DNA of 35,128 bases from DUVT01 sp041675865. Lineage in GTDB: Bacteria > Bacillota_I > Bacilli_A > ML615J-28 > CAG-698. The DNA is taken from contig JBAYTA010000007.1 in the NCBI GenBank assembly GCA_041675865.1, positions 1 through 35,128 of the forward strand, in the 5' to 3' direction. Position numbers and translations under genes: made by a program. Numbering within the stretch: position 1 is the first letter of the stretch; each line of letters opens with the position of its first letter. The notes under the pieces were generated by a model. That model saw nothing but the letters and a program-made list of their open reading frames with translations, was not told where the DNA came from and searched no databases. Below are positions 24,754-32,642 of this stretch, piece by piece.

Positions 24754-25292
24754 ATAGAAATTTAGCAACGAGAAATAAGCCAAGCTATAAAGTATACGGA
24801 TTTTGGTCTATTATAGTTTTACTAACCCTTGTATTCATCTCTTTCGTAATAGTAAAATTTGTACAGTCAAGAAGTGATCTAGATATGGATGATCTTTCTA
24901 ACCTTAGTTATAGAGAGGTCTTATCTGTTGAGGCCAAACCTTATTATGTTTTTATTTATTCGAAATTTGGTGTGACGGAAGATGAATCCGACTTAGAAAG
25001 AATTGAAGAGTTAAGACCTACAATTGAAAATTATTTAAACCGTGTAAAAAATGACAAAGAACTACCTAAATTATATGGAATGATTGTTGAAAACAATTAT
25101 GGCGTTAATGATGCTATATTAATTTCAGGTGTGGATCCATCTAATCTACTTAATAAAGTTAATGTGGAAGACTTCAGAATAAATCGTTCTGATGTACCAA
25201 TGCTTATCAAAGTTAGTGGTAAGACAGTAACTGAGGTACTTTTAAAAGAAATTGACATTAAAGAAGCATTAGATCCAAAACCAAACCAATAG
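24750..25292 (+). CDS. Membrane-anchored thioredoxin-fold-like protein lacking cysteines
   Basis: A 180-residue protein with one N-terminal membrane helix (about 15-37) and the rest predicted outside. An in-frame TAA at 24738 means 24750 is the earliest start. The outer domain starts with a strand (KPYYVFIYS), has a helix over ERIEELRPTIENYLNRVK, and ends with the cis-Pro type segment VPMLIKVSGKTVTEV (Pro150), the order of a thioredoxin fold. The place where CxxC should be reads YSKFGVTE, and the protein has no cysteine at all, so it cannot do thiol chemistry. The resemblance is by eye and uncertain. It is a single-gene unit with its own promoter and terminator. Confidence 0.78.
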   Translation: MNRNLATRNKPSYKVYGFWSIIVLLTLVFISFVIVKFVQSRSDLDMDDLSNLSYREVLSVEAKPYYVFIYSKFGVTEDESDLERIEELRPTIENYLNRVKNDKELPKLYGMIVENNYGVNDAILISGVDPSNLLNKVNVEDFRINRSDVPMLIKVSGKTVTEVLLKEIDIKEALDPKPNQ

Positions 25293-25305
25293 AAAAATCA
25301 AACTG

Positions 25306-25340
25306 CATAAAGGAACAAAAAATGTTCCTTTATGTATAAT
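25306..25340 (+). terminator. Hairpin after the thioredoxin-like gene
   Basis: A perfect 12-bp stem, CATAAAGGAACA (25306-25317) with TGTTCCTTTATG (25323-25334), 5-nt A loop. The tail TATAATTCGTT is only partly T-rich, so termination is probable, not certain. Confidence 0.7.
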
Positions 25341-25376
25341 TCGTTATGTAAAAAATTTACTATCTGAAAAAATTGC

Positions 25377-25405
25377 TTGACTTTTCTATGATTTTTTAGT
25401 ATCAT
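25377..25405 (+). promoter_or_regulatory. tRNA operon promoter
   Basis: TTGACT (25377-25382), a 17-nt spacer and TATCAT (25400-25405), with tRNA-Ser beginning 15 nt later at 25420. May also serve potABCD by read-through. Confidence 0.8.
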
Positions 25406-25419
25406 TATATAGCATATTC

Positions 25420-25510
25420 GGAGCAGTACTCAAGAGGCCGAAGAGGTGCCCCTGCTAAGGGCATAGGTCGGGTAACCGGCGCAAGGGTTCAAATCCCTTC
25501 TGCTCCGCCA
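25420..25510 (+). tRNA. tRNA-Ser (anticodon GCT)
   Basis: The 91-nt sequence folds as a class II tRNA: acceptor GGAGCAG with CTGCTCC, anticodon stem TGCCC/GGGCA with loop CTGCTAA (GCT at 25454-25456), a long variable arm, T-arm AAGGG-TTCAAAT-CCCTT, discriminator G and encoded CCA. It reads the AGC and AGU codons. Tandem with tRNA-Glu, 3 nt apart. Confidence 0.96.
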
Positions 25511-25513
25511 TGT

Positions 25514-25589
25514 GGCCCGTTGGAGAAACGGTTAACTCACATGCCTTTCACGCATGCATTCACGGGTTCGAATCCCGTACGGGTCACCA
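25514..25589 (+). tRNA. tRNA-Glu (anticodon TTC)
   Basis: 76 nt; acceptor GGCCCGT with ACGGGTC, anticodon stem CATGC/GCATG with loop CTTTCAC (TTC at 25547-25549), T-arm CGGG-TTCGAAT-CCCG, discriminator A and encoded CCA. Close in sequence to the Bacillus tRNA-Glu. Shares the transcript with tRNA-Ser. Confidence 0.96.
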
Positions 25590-25601
25590 TTTAGATATTT
25601 C

Positions 25602-25632
25602 GAGTTGGTTTTTACTAACTCATTTTTTATTT
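25602..25632 (+). terminator. Terminator or attenuator between tRNA-Glu and potA
   Basis: GAGTTGGT (25602-25609), a TTTT loop and ACTAACTC (25614-25621), an 8-bp stem with one G-T pair, followed by ATTTTTTATTTT. It fills most of the 71 nt between the tRNA and potA. Confidence 0.85.
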
Positions 25633-25660
25633 TAAAAACTGTGGAAAGAAATGGAGTAAA

Positions 25661-27205
25661 ATGGGCAAAAAAATTATTGAGTTAAAAAACATTGTAAAAT
25701 CATTTGATGACGAGGTTGTAGTTAGAGATCTAAACCTTTACGTTAATGAAAATGAATTTATTACTTTAGTTGGTCCATCAGGTTGTGGTAAAACAACTAC
25801 ATTAAGAATGATTGGTGGATTTGAAGATCCGGATTCCGGAGAGATTGTATTAAATGGTGAGATTGTGAATAATATTCCAGCTTATCAAAGGCCTATAAAT
25901 ACAGTATTTCAAAGGTATGCGTTGTTTCCGCATCTAAATGTTTTTGATAATGTTGCATTTGGTTTGCGTAATTATAATCGTATTTTTGAAGAGTTAAAAT
26001 CAGAAGTGCGAAAACGCTATGAGAGTGAAAGAAAAACTCTGTTAACACAACTAAATTCTAAATCAACAACTCAAGAAGAAAAAGCTGAAATAAAATATAG
26101 ATTAAAAGAAATCAAGAAAGAAATAAAAGAGCAAATAATTGAGGAAAAAGAAAATTTAGTAGCCTCAAGACTAGAAGATGTTGAAAAAAGATATACAAAG
26201 AAAATAACTGACTTAGAAGAAAGAATCGCTGCTCTAGAAGAAGCAGTTGATGAAGATGCAGTTGAAGAAGCAAAAGAGCAGTTATATGAACTTGAAGCAA
26301 AAGTTAAAGAAGAAGCAAAAAATAAATTCAATAAGCAAAAAGTTTATGATAAATATAAAAATAAACTAAATGAATTAAGAAAGGTTGCACATTCACTAGA
26401 TATTAAAGAACTAGAGGATGAATTAAAAACTGCAAATATTCATTATGCAGAAGAGATAAAATCAGCAAAATCTTTAATGCTAAGTAAGCACTCTATTAAA
26501 GAAGCTGTTGAAGATGCTTTGAAATTAGTAAAACTCGAAGGTTATGAAAATAGAAGAGTTAATCAATTGAGTGGTGGACAACAACAACGAGTTGCTATTG
26601 CTAGAGCTGTTGTTAATAAACCTAAAATTTTATTACTGGATGAACCACTTGCTGCGCTTGATTTAAAGCTACGTCAAAACATGCAGTATGAACTTAAAGA
26701 AATGCAACGCCAATTAGGTATTACATTTATTTTTGTAACCCATGACCAAGAAGAAGCCCTAACAATGTCTGATACGGTAGTCGTAATGGATAAAGGTGTA
26801 ATACAGCAGATTGGTACCCCAGAAGATATCTATAATGAGCCGAAAAATCGCTTTGTAGCGAGTTTTATAGGTGAGAGCAATATAATTAGGGGTAAGTACT
26901 TAGGTGATAGGAAAGTCGAATTTATGGGGTCTGTATTTGATTGTGTAGATGATAACTTTGAAGTTGGCGAAATTTGTGATGTAGTAATTAGACCAGAAGA
27001 TTTTGATGTTGTAGATATTGAAGAAGCAAAATTAATTGGTATTGTTGATGCAACAATTTTTAAAGGTGTTCACTTTGAAATTTGTGCAATTGTAAATGGA
27101 CAAGAATTTGTCTTACATAAATATGAAAATGCGAGTATTGGTTCTAAAATAGGTTTAAGTATTGATCCGTATGAGATTCATTTAATGAAGGTTAAAGATG
27201 AATAA
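25661..27205 (+). CDS. potA: Spermidine/putrescine ABC transporter ATP-binding protein with coiled-coil insertion
   Basis: Energises polyamine import with PotB and PotC at the membrane. The 514 residues compare with ~370 usual. The ABC parts are intact: Walker A GPSGCGKT (38-45), Q-loop Gln84, signature LSGGQQQR (303-310), Walker B ILLLDEP (324-330), the switch His in FVTHDQEEA, and a C-terminal TOBE-like domain. Between residues ~106 and ~277 (DNA ~25976-26491), in the helical subdomain, is a ~170-residue Lys/Glu-rich coiled coil absent from E. coli PotA. Similar long PotA forms are known in mollicutes. A GGAG site precedes the ATG. Overlaps potB by 8 nt. Confidence 0.93.
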   Translation: MGKKIIELKNIVKSFDDEVVVRDLNLYVNENEFITLVGPSGCGKTTTLRMIGGFEDPDSGEIVLNGEIVNNIPAYQRPINTVFQRYALFPHLNVFDNVAFGLRNYNRIFEELKSEVRKRYESERKTLLTQLNSKSTTQEEKAEIKYRLKEIKKEIKEQIIEEKENLVASRLEDVEKRYTKKITDLEERIAALEEAVDEDAVEEAKEQLYELEAKVKEEAKNKFNKQKVYDKYKNKLNELRKVAHSLDIKELEDELKTANIHYAEEIKSAKSLMLSKHSIKEAVEDALKLVKLEGYENRRVNQLSGGQQQRVAIARAVVNKPKILLLDEPLAALDLKLRQNMQYELKEMQRQLGITFIFVTHDQEEALTMSDTVVVMDKGVIQQIGTPEDIYNEPKNRFVASFIGESNIIRGKYLGDRKVEFMGSVFDCVDDNFEVGEICDVVIRPEDFDVVDIEEAKLIGIVDATIFKGVHFEICAIVNGQEFVLHKYENASIGSKIGLSIDPYEIHLMKVKDE

Positions 27206-28031
27206 ATATAAACATTTTGCAACTCCATATTTAATATGGATGATTGTTTTAACAATCATACCTATATTACTTATGCTTGTATTATCGTTTATGAAAATGG
27301 AAGGTTTTAAAGTAAATGAAGCAATATTTAGTTTTACTACTTTCCAAAAAACATTTAATCGAGAAACAGCGATCGCATTTTCAAACTCACTGAAACTAGC
27401 AACAATTGCGACTGTTCTATGTATATTTCTAGGATATCCTGTTGCATATATAGTTTCTAGATTAAAGATTAAAAATAAATTTAGTTTTTTACTAATTTTA
27501 ATATTACCAATGTTTACAAATATGTTGCTAAGAGTCAATACAATTAATAAATTATTACTTCCAGAAGGCTTCTTAAAAAATGTGTTTGGAATAAGTTTAA
27601 ATTTAAGTGGAACAGAATTTGCTGTTGTACTTGTAATGGTTATAGTTTATTTACCATTTATGATATTTCCAATTTTTACTGTTTTAGAAAAAATAGACCC
27701 TTCCTTATTGGAAGCTAGTAAAGACTTAGGAGCAAATGATCGTAAATCATTTTTTAAAGTAACGCTTCCTTTATCACTAAAAGGTGTAAGTAGTGGAATT
27801 ATTATGGTGTTTTTACCATCTGCAACTTCATTCACTATTCCTCAAATTGTAAGTTTAGGAAGAATTAAATTAATTGGTAATATTATTGAAGATAAACTTG
27901 GTTTGAGTTTAAGTGGTTCTGCAGTGGATTATCCTGTAGGCAGTTTAATCTCTATAGTAATTTTAGTTGTTGTTATGGGAGCTCTTTATATAATAAGTAA
28001 AGTAGACTCAGAAGGAGAAACCTTATTATGA
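27198..28031 (+). CDS. potB: Spermidine/putrescine ABC transporter permease
   Basis: Inner permease subunit of 277 residues with six membrane helices starting at YLIWMIVLTIIPILLMLVLS. The EAA loop that docks on PotA is LLEASKDLGANDRKSFFKVTLPL. Overlaps potA by 8 nt and potC by 4 nt (ATGA), so translation is coupled. Order A-B-C-D is as in Firmicutes and E. coli. Confidence 0.93.
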   Translation: MNKYKHFATPYLIWMIVLTIIPILLMLVLSFMKMEGFKVNEAIFSFTTFQKTFNRETAIAFSNSLKLATIATVLCIFLGYPVAYIVSRLKIKNKFSFLLILILPMFTNMLLRVNTINKLLLPEGFLKNVFGISLNLSGTEFAVVLVMVIVYLPFMIFPIFTVLEKIDPSLLEASKDLGANDRKSFFKVTLPLSLKGVSSGIIMVFLPSATSFTIPQIVSLGRIKLIGNIIEDKLGLSLSGSAVDYPVGSLISIVILVVVMGALYIISKVDSEGETLL

Positions 28032-28897
28032 TTAACTTAGGTAATATTCTTCCAAGAAAAAACAATGTTGGAAAAAAGATAAATTCAACTTTAAAATTTG
28101 TGTTTTTAGGAACGATAATCTTTTTAATGTATTTTCCAATTCTTGTTATTATAATTCAGTCCTTTAACAGCAATGCACAAGGTACGAGTTTTGGTGGTTT
28201 CACTTTACAATGGTATAGTGAAATGTTTCAAGATAGAAATTTAATGAATGCAATACTAGTAACTATATCAATATCAATAATATCTACTATTATTGCAACG
28301 ATCCTGGGAACATTATTTGCCATTGGTATTAATTCATTAAATAAAAACAGAAGAAAAAGAATGATAATAATTAACAATATTCCAGTATTAAACGCTGATG
28401 TTGTAACTGGTGTATCGTTATTCTTTATATTTAAAATGTTTGGTATTTTAATAGGAAATGAATTCATATTAGGTTATCCAACTATGTTAATAGCACATAT
28501 ATTTTTCTCTATTCCTTATGTAGTTTTAAGTGTTTTACCAAAACTAAACGAAACGGATAAAAATTTATATGATGCTGCCCTAGATCTTGGATGTACACCA
28601 AGGAGCGCACTAAGAAAAGTTATAGTTCCATCTATTGCTACTGGTATCATGACTGGTGCATTACTAGCATTTACGATGAGTTTTGATGACTTTGTAATCA
28701 GTTATATGGTGGCAGGTGAAGAAATTAAAAACTTCTCTATGTGGATTTATGCAAATCAAAAGTTGTCCGGAAGGTCATTAGTATGGCCAAAAGGTTATGC
28801 ATATAATTCTATAGTCACTCTTTTAACATTATTTGCTTTAATAGTGTATAATATAGTCGCATCTAAGAAAAATAAAGTAAAGAGAAAGGAAAATTAA
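28028..28897 (+). CDS. potC: Spermidine/putrescine ABC transporter permease
   Basis: Second permease subunit, 289 residues, with a basic N-terminal tail and six membrane helices. Its EAA-type loop is LYDAALDLGCTPRSALRKVIVP, and the PotC-typical AFTMSFDDFVISYMVAG follows. An AGGAG site lies in the end of potB, and the ATG overlaps the potB TGA. potD starts immediately after its TAA. Confidence 0.94.
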   Translation: MINLGNILPRKNNVGKKINSTLKFVFLGTIIFLMYFPILVIIIQSFNSNAQGTSFGGFTLQWYSEMFQDRNLMNAILVTISISIISTIIATILGTLFAIGINSLNKNRRKRMIIINNIPVLNADVVTGVSLFFIFKMFGILIGNEFILGYPTMLIAHIFFSIPYVVLSVLPKLNETDKNLYDAALDLGCTPRSALRKVIVPSIATGIMTGALLAFTMSFDDFVISYMVAGEEIKNFSMWIYANQKLSGRSLVWPKGYAYNSIVTLLTLFALIVYNIVASKKNKVKRKEN

Positions 28898-29992
28898 ATG
28901 AAAAAAGTATTAAGTATTTTAAGTTTCATTATTTTATTAGTAATAGCAGTTGGATGTGATGGACGCGAAAAGCTTTATGTATTAAGCTGGGGCGAATACA
29001 TCAATGAAGATGTTATTGCTGCATTTGAAGAAGAATTTGGTGTTAGAGTGGTAATAACCGAAGCCACATCAAACGAGTCGATGCATAATAGAATTCAAAC
29101 CAATGCTGGTCAATACGATATAGTAATTCCAAGTGATTATATGATGGAAAGAATGGTAGAAGATGATCTTTTACACGAATTAGATTTTTCTAAATTGCCA
29201 AATTATAGTAAAGATAAATTTGATCCTAAACTTCAAGAATTAAGAGACAATTATTTTGAAGGTAATGAAAAATATGGTGTTCCGTATTTTTGGGGAACAT
29301 TAGGGATTATGTATAATGATTCCAAACAAGGAGTAAAAGAATTAGTTGAAGAAAATAGTTGGGCTGTATTTTTTGAACAAAATATTATCCCAAGTGGTGT
29401 AACAGTAGGAATGTATGATTCTAGTAGAGATGCTGTTGCTGCTGGGTTATTATATTTAGATAAAGATTTAAATACTACTATAGACGCAGACTTTAATGAA
29501 GTTGAAGCACTTTTAAAAGGATTTAACTATTCACATTGGGGCACTGATGATTTAAAAGAAGCAGTTGCATCTAAAAACTTAGATATTGCTTTAGTATATT
29601 CCGGTGACTTCTTTGACCAATTATATTTCTCTATTGACAATGATATAGATGTAACATTTGATATGTTTGTTGATCAAGAAAGAAATAATGTTTGGTTTGA
29701 TGCAATGGTTATTCCTAAGACATCAGCATCACAAGAGAAGATTGATTTAGCACATGCATTTATTAACTTTTTCTTAGATGAAGATAATGCATTAGAAAAT
29801 GCAACTTATATTGGCTATTGCCCACCTTTAAGTGCAGTTTATGATGCAATATTAGAAGATGAAGATATTTCTGATTTAGTTACTCATCCTGGTTATTATC
29901 CTGGTACAGTAGATGGTCAAATATATCGCCATTTAGGAAGTGCAGTTGCAAATAGAATGGATGAAATTCTAAATAGAGCAAAAATAAGATAA
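28898..29992 (+). CDS. potD: Spermidine/putrescine-binding lipoprotein
   Basis: Substrate-binding protein that delivers polyamine to PotBC. The 364 residues have a signal peptide with lipobox IAVGC (Cys20); the mature part begins with LYVLSWGEYINEDV, the family hallmark, and contains YDIVIPSDYMMERM, VPYFWGTLGIMYN and DIALVYSGD. The acidic and aromatic residues expected to hold polyamine are present in these stretches. It is the last gene of the operon, with a long terminator after it. Processing would need Lgt (encoded at 16016). Confidence 0.94.
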   Translation: MKKVLSILSFIILLVIAVGCDGREKLYVLSWGEYINEDVIAAFEEEFGVRVVITEATSNESMHNRIQTNAGQYDIVIPSDYMMERMVEDDLLHELDFSKLPNYSKDKFDPKLQELRDNYFEGNEKYGVPYFWGTLGIMYNDSKQGVKELVEENSWAVFFEQNIIPSGVTVGMYDSSRDAVAAGLLYLDKDLNTTIDADFNEVEALLKGFNYSHWGTDDLKEAVASKNLDIALVYSGDFFDQLYFSIDNDIDVTFDMFVDQERNNVWFDAMVIPKTSASQEKIDLAHAFINFFLDEDNALENATYIGYCPPLSAVYDAILEDEDISDLVTHPGYYPGTVDGQIYRHLGSAVANRMDEILNRAKIR

Positions 29993-30030
29993 AAAAATTG
30001 GTGCTGTAAAGAAACAAATAAGTTCCAAAA

Positions 30031-30075
30031 AATAGGTGAAGCAATTTGGATAAACAATCCTTGCTTCACCTTTTA
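30031..30075 (+). terminator. Rho-independent terminator after potD
   Basis: AGGTGAAGCAA (30034-30044) pairs with TTGCTTCACCT (30061-30071); an inner GGAT/ATCC pair closes the loop and TTTTATATT follows. An 11-bp GC-containing stem, strong. Confidence 0.92.
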
Positions 30076-30179
30076 TATTAAACCTAAACTTTCCACATTC
30101 AAACAGCTTTTAATTTTTCACTTTAGTTCTATGTTTAAATATAATAAAAAAATAAAATATTACAACCTTGGCAGCAAAT

Positions 30180-30222
30180 AAAAAAAAAAACAATTGATAT
30201 TTAATGGGAAATATAATAAAAT
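30180..30222 (+). promoter_or_regulatory. Possible promoter with A11 tract before the ABC exporter
   Basis: Eleven A residues (30180-30190), then TTGATA (30194-30199), 17 nt and TAAAAT (30217-30222). The start would leave only ~13 nt of leader. An alternative upstream pair is TTCACT (30117-30122), 17 nt, TATAAT (30140-30145). Which one is used is open. Confidence 0.45.
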
Positions 30223-30241
30223 AATTATTGAGGTGAAATTA

Positions 30242-30952
30242 ATGTTAAGAATTATAAATTTATCAAAAACGTATACTAAAGGAAAAAAAGCAGTAGATAA
30301 TTTAAGTCTTGAAATCAAACCAGGTGAGATTTTTGCTTTTATAGGTCACAACGGTGCTGGTAAAACAACAACGATCAAATCTATTGTTGGGATCTTAGAT
30401 TTTGAAGAAGGAGATATTTTTATTGATAACCATTCAATAAAAGAAGAACCAATCTATTGTAAATCTATTATTGCTTATATTCCTGATAACCCTGATCTTT
30501 ATGAACAATTAACAGGTATTCAATATCTTAACTTTATTTGTGATATATATAAAGTAAATAAAGATCAAAGAAATGCTGATATAGGTAAGTATTCTAGAAT
30601 GTTTGAAATTGAGAAAAATCTTGCTGATTTGATTTCTTCTTATTCACATGGGATGAAACAAAAACTAGCTTTGATTTCTGCACTTGCAAGAAGACCTAAA
30701 TTATTGGTTCTAGATGAACCGTTTGTAGGACTAGATCCAAAAGCATCTTTCCAAGTGAAGGAAGTTATGAAAGAAATGTGTAACCAAGGTTCAAGTATAT
30801 TTTTCTCTACCCATGTCTTAGAAGTTGCTGAAAAGCTGTGTGATAAAGTTGCAATTATAAAAAATGGTAAAATCATTGCATTTGGAACAATGGAAGACGT
30901 TAAGGGTGATAAATCATTAGAAGATGTATTCTTGGAGACTGCAAATGAGTAA
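30242..30952 (+). CDS. ABC-2 type exporter ATP-binding protein
   Basis: The start is ATG 30242 with GAGGTGA at 30230-30236; the longer frame from 30194 lacks a ribosome site. The 236 residues are one ATPase domain: Walker A GHNGAGKTT (35-43), signature SYSHGMKQK (133-141, SHG in place of SGG, common in ABC-2 drug/lipid exporter ATPases), Walker B LLVLDEP (154-160), D-loop FVGLDP and switch His in STHVLEVAEK. It overlaps the permease by 8 nt. The cargo is unknown. Confidence 0.92.
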   Translation: MLRIINLSKTYTKGKKAVDNLSLEIKPGEIFAFIGHNGAGKTTTIKSIVGILDFEEGDIFIDNHSIKEEPIYCKSIIAYIPDNPDLYEQLTGIQYLNFICDIYKVNKDQRNADIGKYSRMFEIEKNLADLISSYSHGMKQKLALISALARRPKLLVLDEPFVGLDPKASFQVKEVMKEMCNQGSSIFFSTHVLEVAEKLCDKVAIIKNGKIIAFGTMEDVKGDKSLEDVFLETANE

Positions 30953-32537
30953 CTTTTTAACAACTTTAAAATACAGTATAATTAATAGTTTTGCTATTAA
31001 TAAGCTAAGAAAAAAAGATGATACTACAAAATTTAGTTTTCCTAAAATTTTGTTATTAATAGTACTTGCTATTTTCGTTTATGCATCATCTTATGCTTAT
31101 ATATATTTATTTGGTTTTACATTTAATGAAGCTAATCAACCTGAAGTTATATTAAGTTTGGGTATTATCGCATCTATCTTTATGTCGTTGTTAATCACTA
31201 TTACTAATGCAACTGGATTTTTATTTAAATCAAAAGATTTTGATTTGCTTATGAGTTTACCAATAAAACAAAACACAATAGTTTTAACAAAGATTACATA
31301 TTTATTAATTATAAATTATATTATCTTTTCTCTTATTTACATCCCAGCAATAATTATATACGCAATCTTTATTCCAACGAATGCAATATACTGGGTATTT
31401 TCAATTTTAACATTTTTTATAGGACCGTTTCTGCCTGTTGCAGTTTCTGTTTTATTAGCTTATATTCTAAGTATAATAATTCCGAAGTTCAAATACAAAA
31501 ATCTTATAACTATTTTGTTTAGTTTATTTCTAATTACTTTTATTATGGTTATAAGTTTTATGTCTTCTATGGTAGAAGAAGACCCTACTTCATTTATTAA
31601 ATCACTTAATTCTATACTACGGTTTACTGGAGAATGGGCTTATAATGGAATAAGAGGTGACTATTTAGAGTTCTTATATTTCGTATTAGTTTCTGTTATT
31701 CCATTTGTGTTATTTACTAGAATAATAGGTAAGTTTTATTTAAAGGCAAATACAAAATTTGCATCAGCCATAAGTAAAAGTAATTATAAAATGGAAGAAT
31801 TAGAAGTAAAGTCGCAAGGATTTACATTAATTAAAAAAGAATTAAGAAGATATTTTAACTCACCAATGTATGTTTTAAACACAATTGTTGGTCCACTTCT
31901 TTCAACAATTATGGTAGTTTTGCTTGGTATTGCTTTAGAATCAACTTTAGCTGATGCTGGAATAGATTTTTCATCATTTCCATATTTGGGAGCTATTGTA
32001 GTAAGTGCGATTGTTTTTAGTTTGGGTATTACTTCAACTACTGCCTCTAGTATATCTATAGAAGGAAAACAATTTTGGATTTTAAAGTCTGCACCTATAA
32101 GTCCAAAGAAAATATTCCATGGGAAAATATTTATAAACCTAGTTATTACTGTTCCGTTTATAATTATTAATACGGTTATTGCAATCTTTTTATTTGATCT
32201 TTTAATTATAGATTACTTAATGATTTTCTTTATACCGCTATTATTTACAATCTTTATGAGCTATTTAGGATTATTAGTTAATTTGAAATTTCCGAGATTT
32301 GATTATGAAAATGATGTGAAAGCCGTAAAACAAAGTTTAAGTGTCTTAGTAACTATGGGAATCGGTTTTGTTATTGTTACAGTAATATTTGTTCTAGCTA
32401 TTCTTATTGTACAAAATACGAAGAAATTGTTACTGGCATATTTAGGAGCATTCTTATTTATTTTAATAATAACAAGCATTGTGGTAACTCTACTTTATAA
32501 AGTAGGAGTAAAATTATATAAAAAACTTGTCATTTAA
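30945..32537 (+). CDS. ABC-2 type exporter permease
   Basis: The start is ATG 30945 with GGAG at 30934-30937, inside the end of the ATPase gene. The 530 residues contain roughly a dozen hydrophobic helices in two halves joined by a cytoplasmic segment (about 275-310, ELEVKSQGFTLIKKELRRYF). The phrase KSKDFDLLMSLPIKQNTIVLTKI in the first half and GKQFWILKSAPISPKKIFHGKI in the second are the repeated coupling helices of this permease class (compare YthQ/EcsB-like exporters). Pairs with the ATPase just upstream; the substrate cannot be told from sequence. Confidence 0.88.
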   Translation: MSNFLTTLKYSIINSFAINKLRKKDDTTKFSFPKILLLIVLAIFVYASSYAYIYLFGFTFNEANQPEVILSLGIIASIFMSLLITITNATGFLFKSKDFDLLMSLPIKQNTIVLTKITYLLIINYIIFSLIYIPAIIIYAIFIPTNAIYWVFSILTFFIGPFLPVAVSVLLAYILSIIIPKFKYKNLITILFSLFLITFIMVISFMSSMVEEDPTSFIKSLNSILRFTGEWAYNGIRGDYLEFLYFVLVSVIPFVLFTRIIGKFYLKANTKFASAISKSNYKMEELEVKSQGFTLIKKELRRYFNSPMYVLNTIVGPLLSTIMVVLLGIALESTLADAGIDFSSFPYLGAIVVSAIVFSLGITSTTASSISIEGKQFWILKSAPISPKKIFHGKIFINLVITVPFIIINTVIAIFLFDLLIIDYLMIFFIPLLFTIFMSYLGLLVNLKFPRFDYENDVKAVKQSLSVLVTMGIGFVIVTVIFVLAILIVQNTKKLLLAYLGAFLFILIITSIVVTLLYKVGVKLYKKLVI

Positions 32538-32538
32538 G

Positions 32539-32563
32539 AAGATGGGCATTGCTCATCTTTTTG
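32539..32563 (+). terminator. Rho-independent terminator after the exporter permease
   Basis: AAGATGGGC (32539-32547), an ATT loop and GCTCATCTT (32551-32559) form a 9-bp stem with one G-T pair, then a short T-run. It starts just after the stop codon. Confidence 0.85.
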
Positions 32564-32586
32564 TCTATAAAAGCTGATAAAATTAA

Positions 32587-32615
32587 TTGAGATTTAGATA
32601 TTATTATTGTATAAT
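32587..32615 (+). promoter_or_regulatory. Promoter of the second plsC-like gene
   Basis: TTGAGA (32587-32592), a 17-nt spacer and TATAAT (32610-32615). The start near 32622 leaves a leader of ~20 nt carrying AGGAG (32631-32635). Confidence 0.85.
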
Positions 32616-32642
32616 AAACTAAACCTATACAGGAGACTAACA

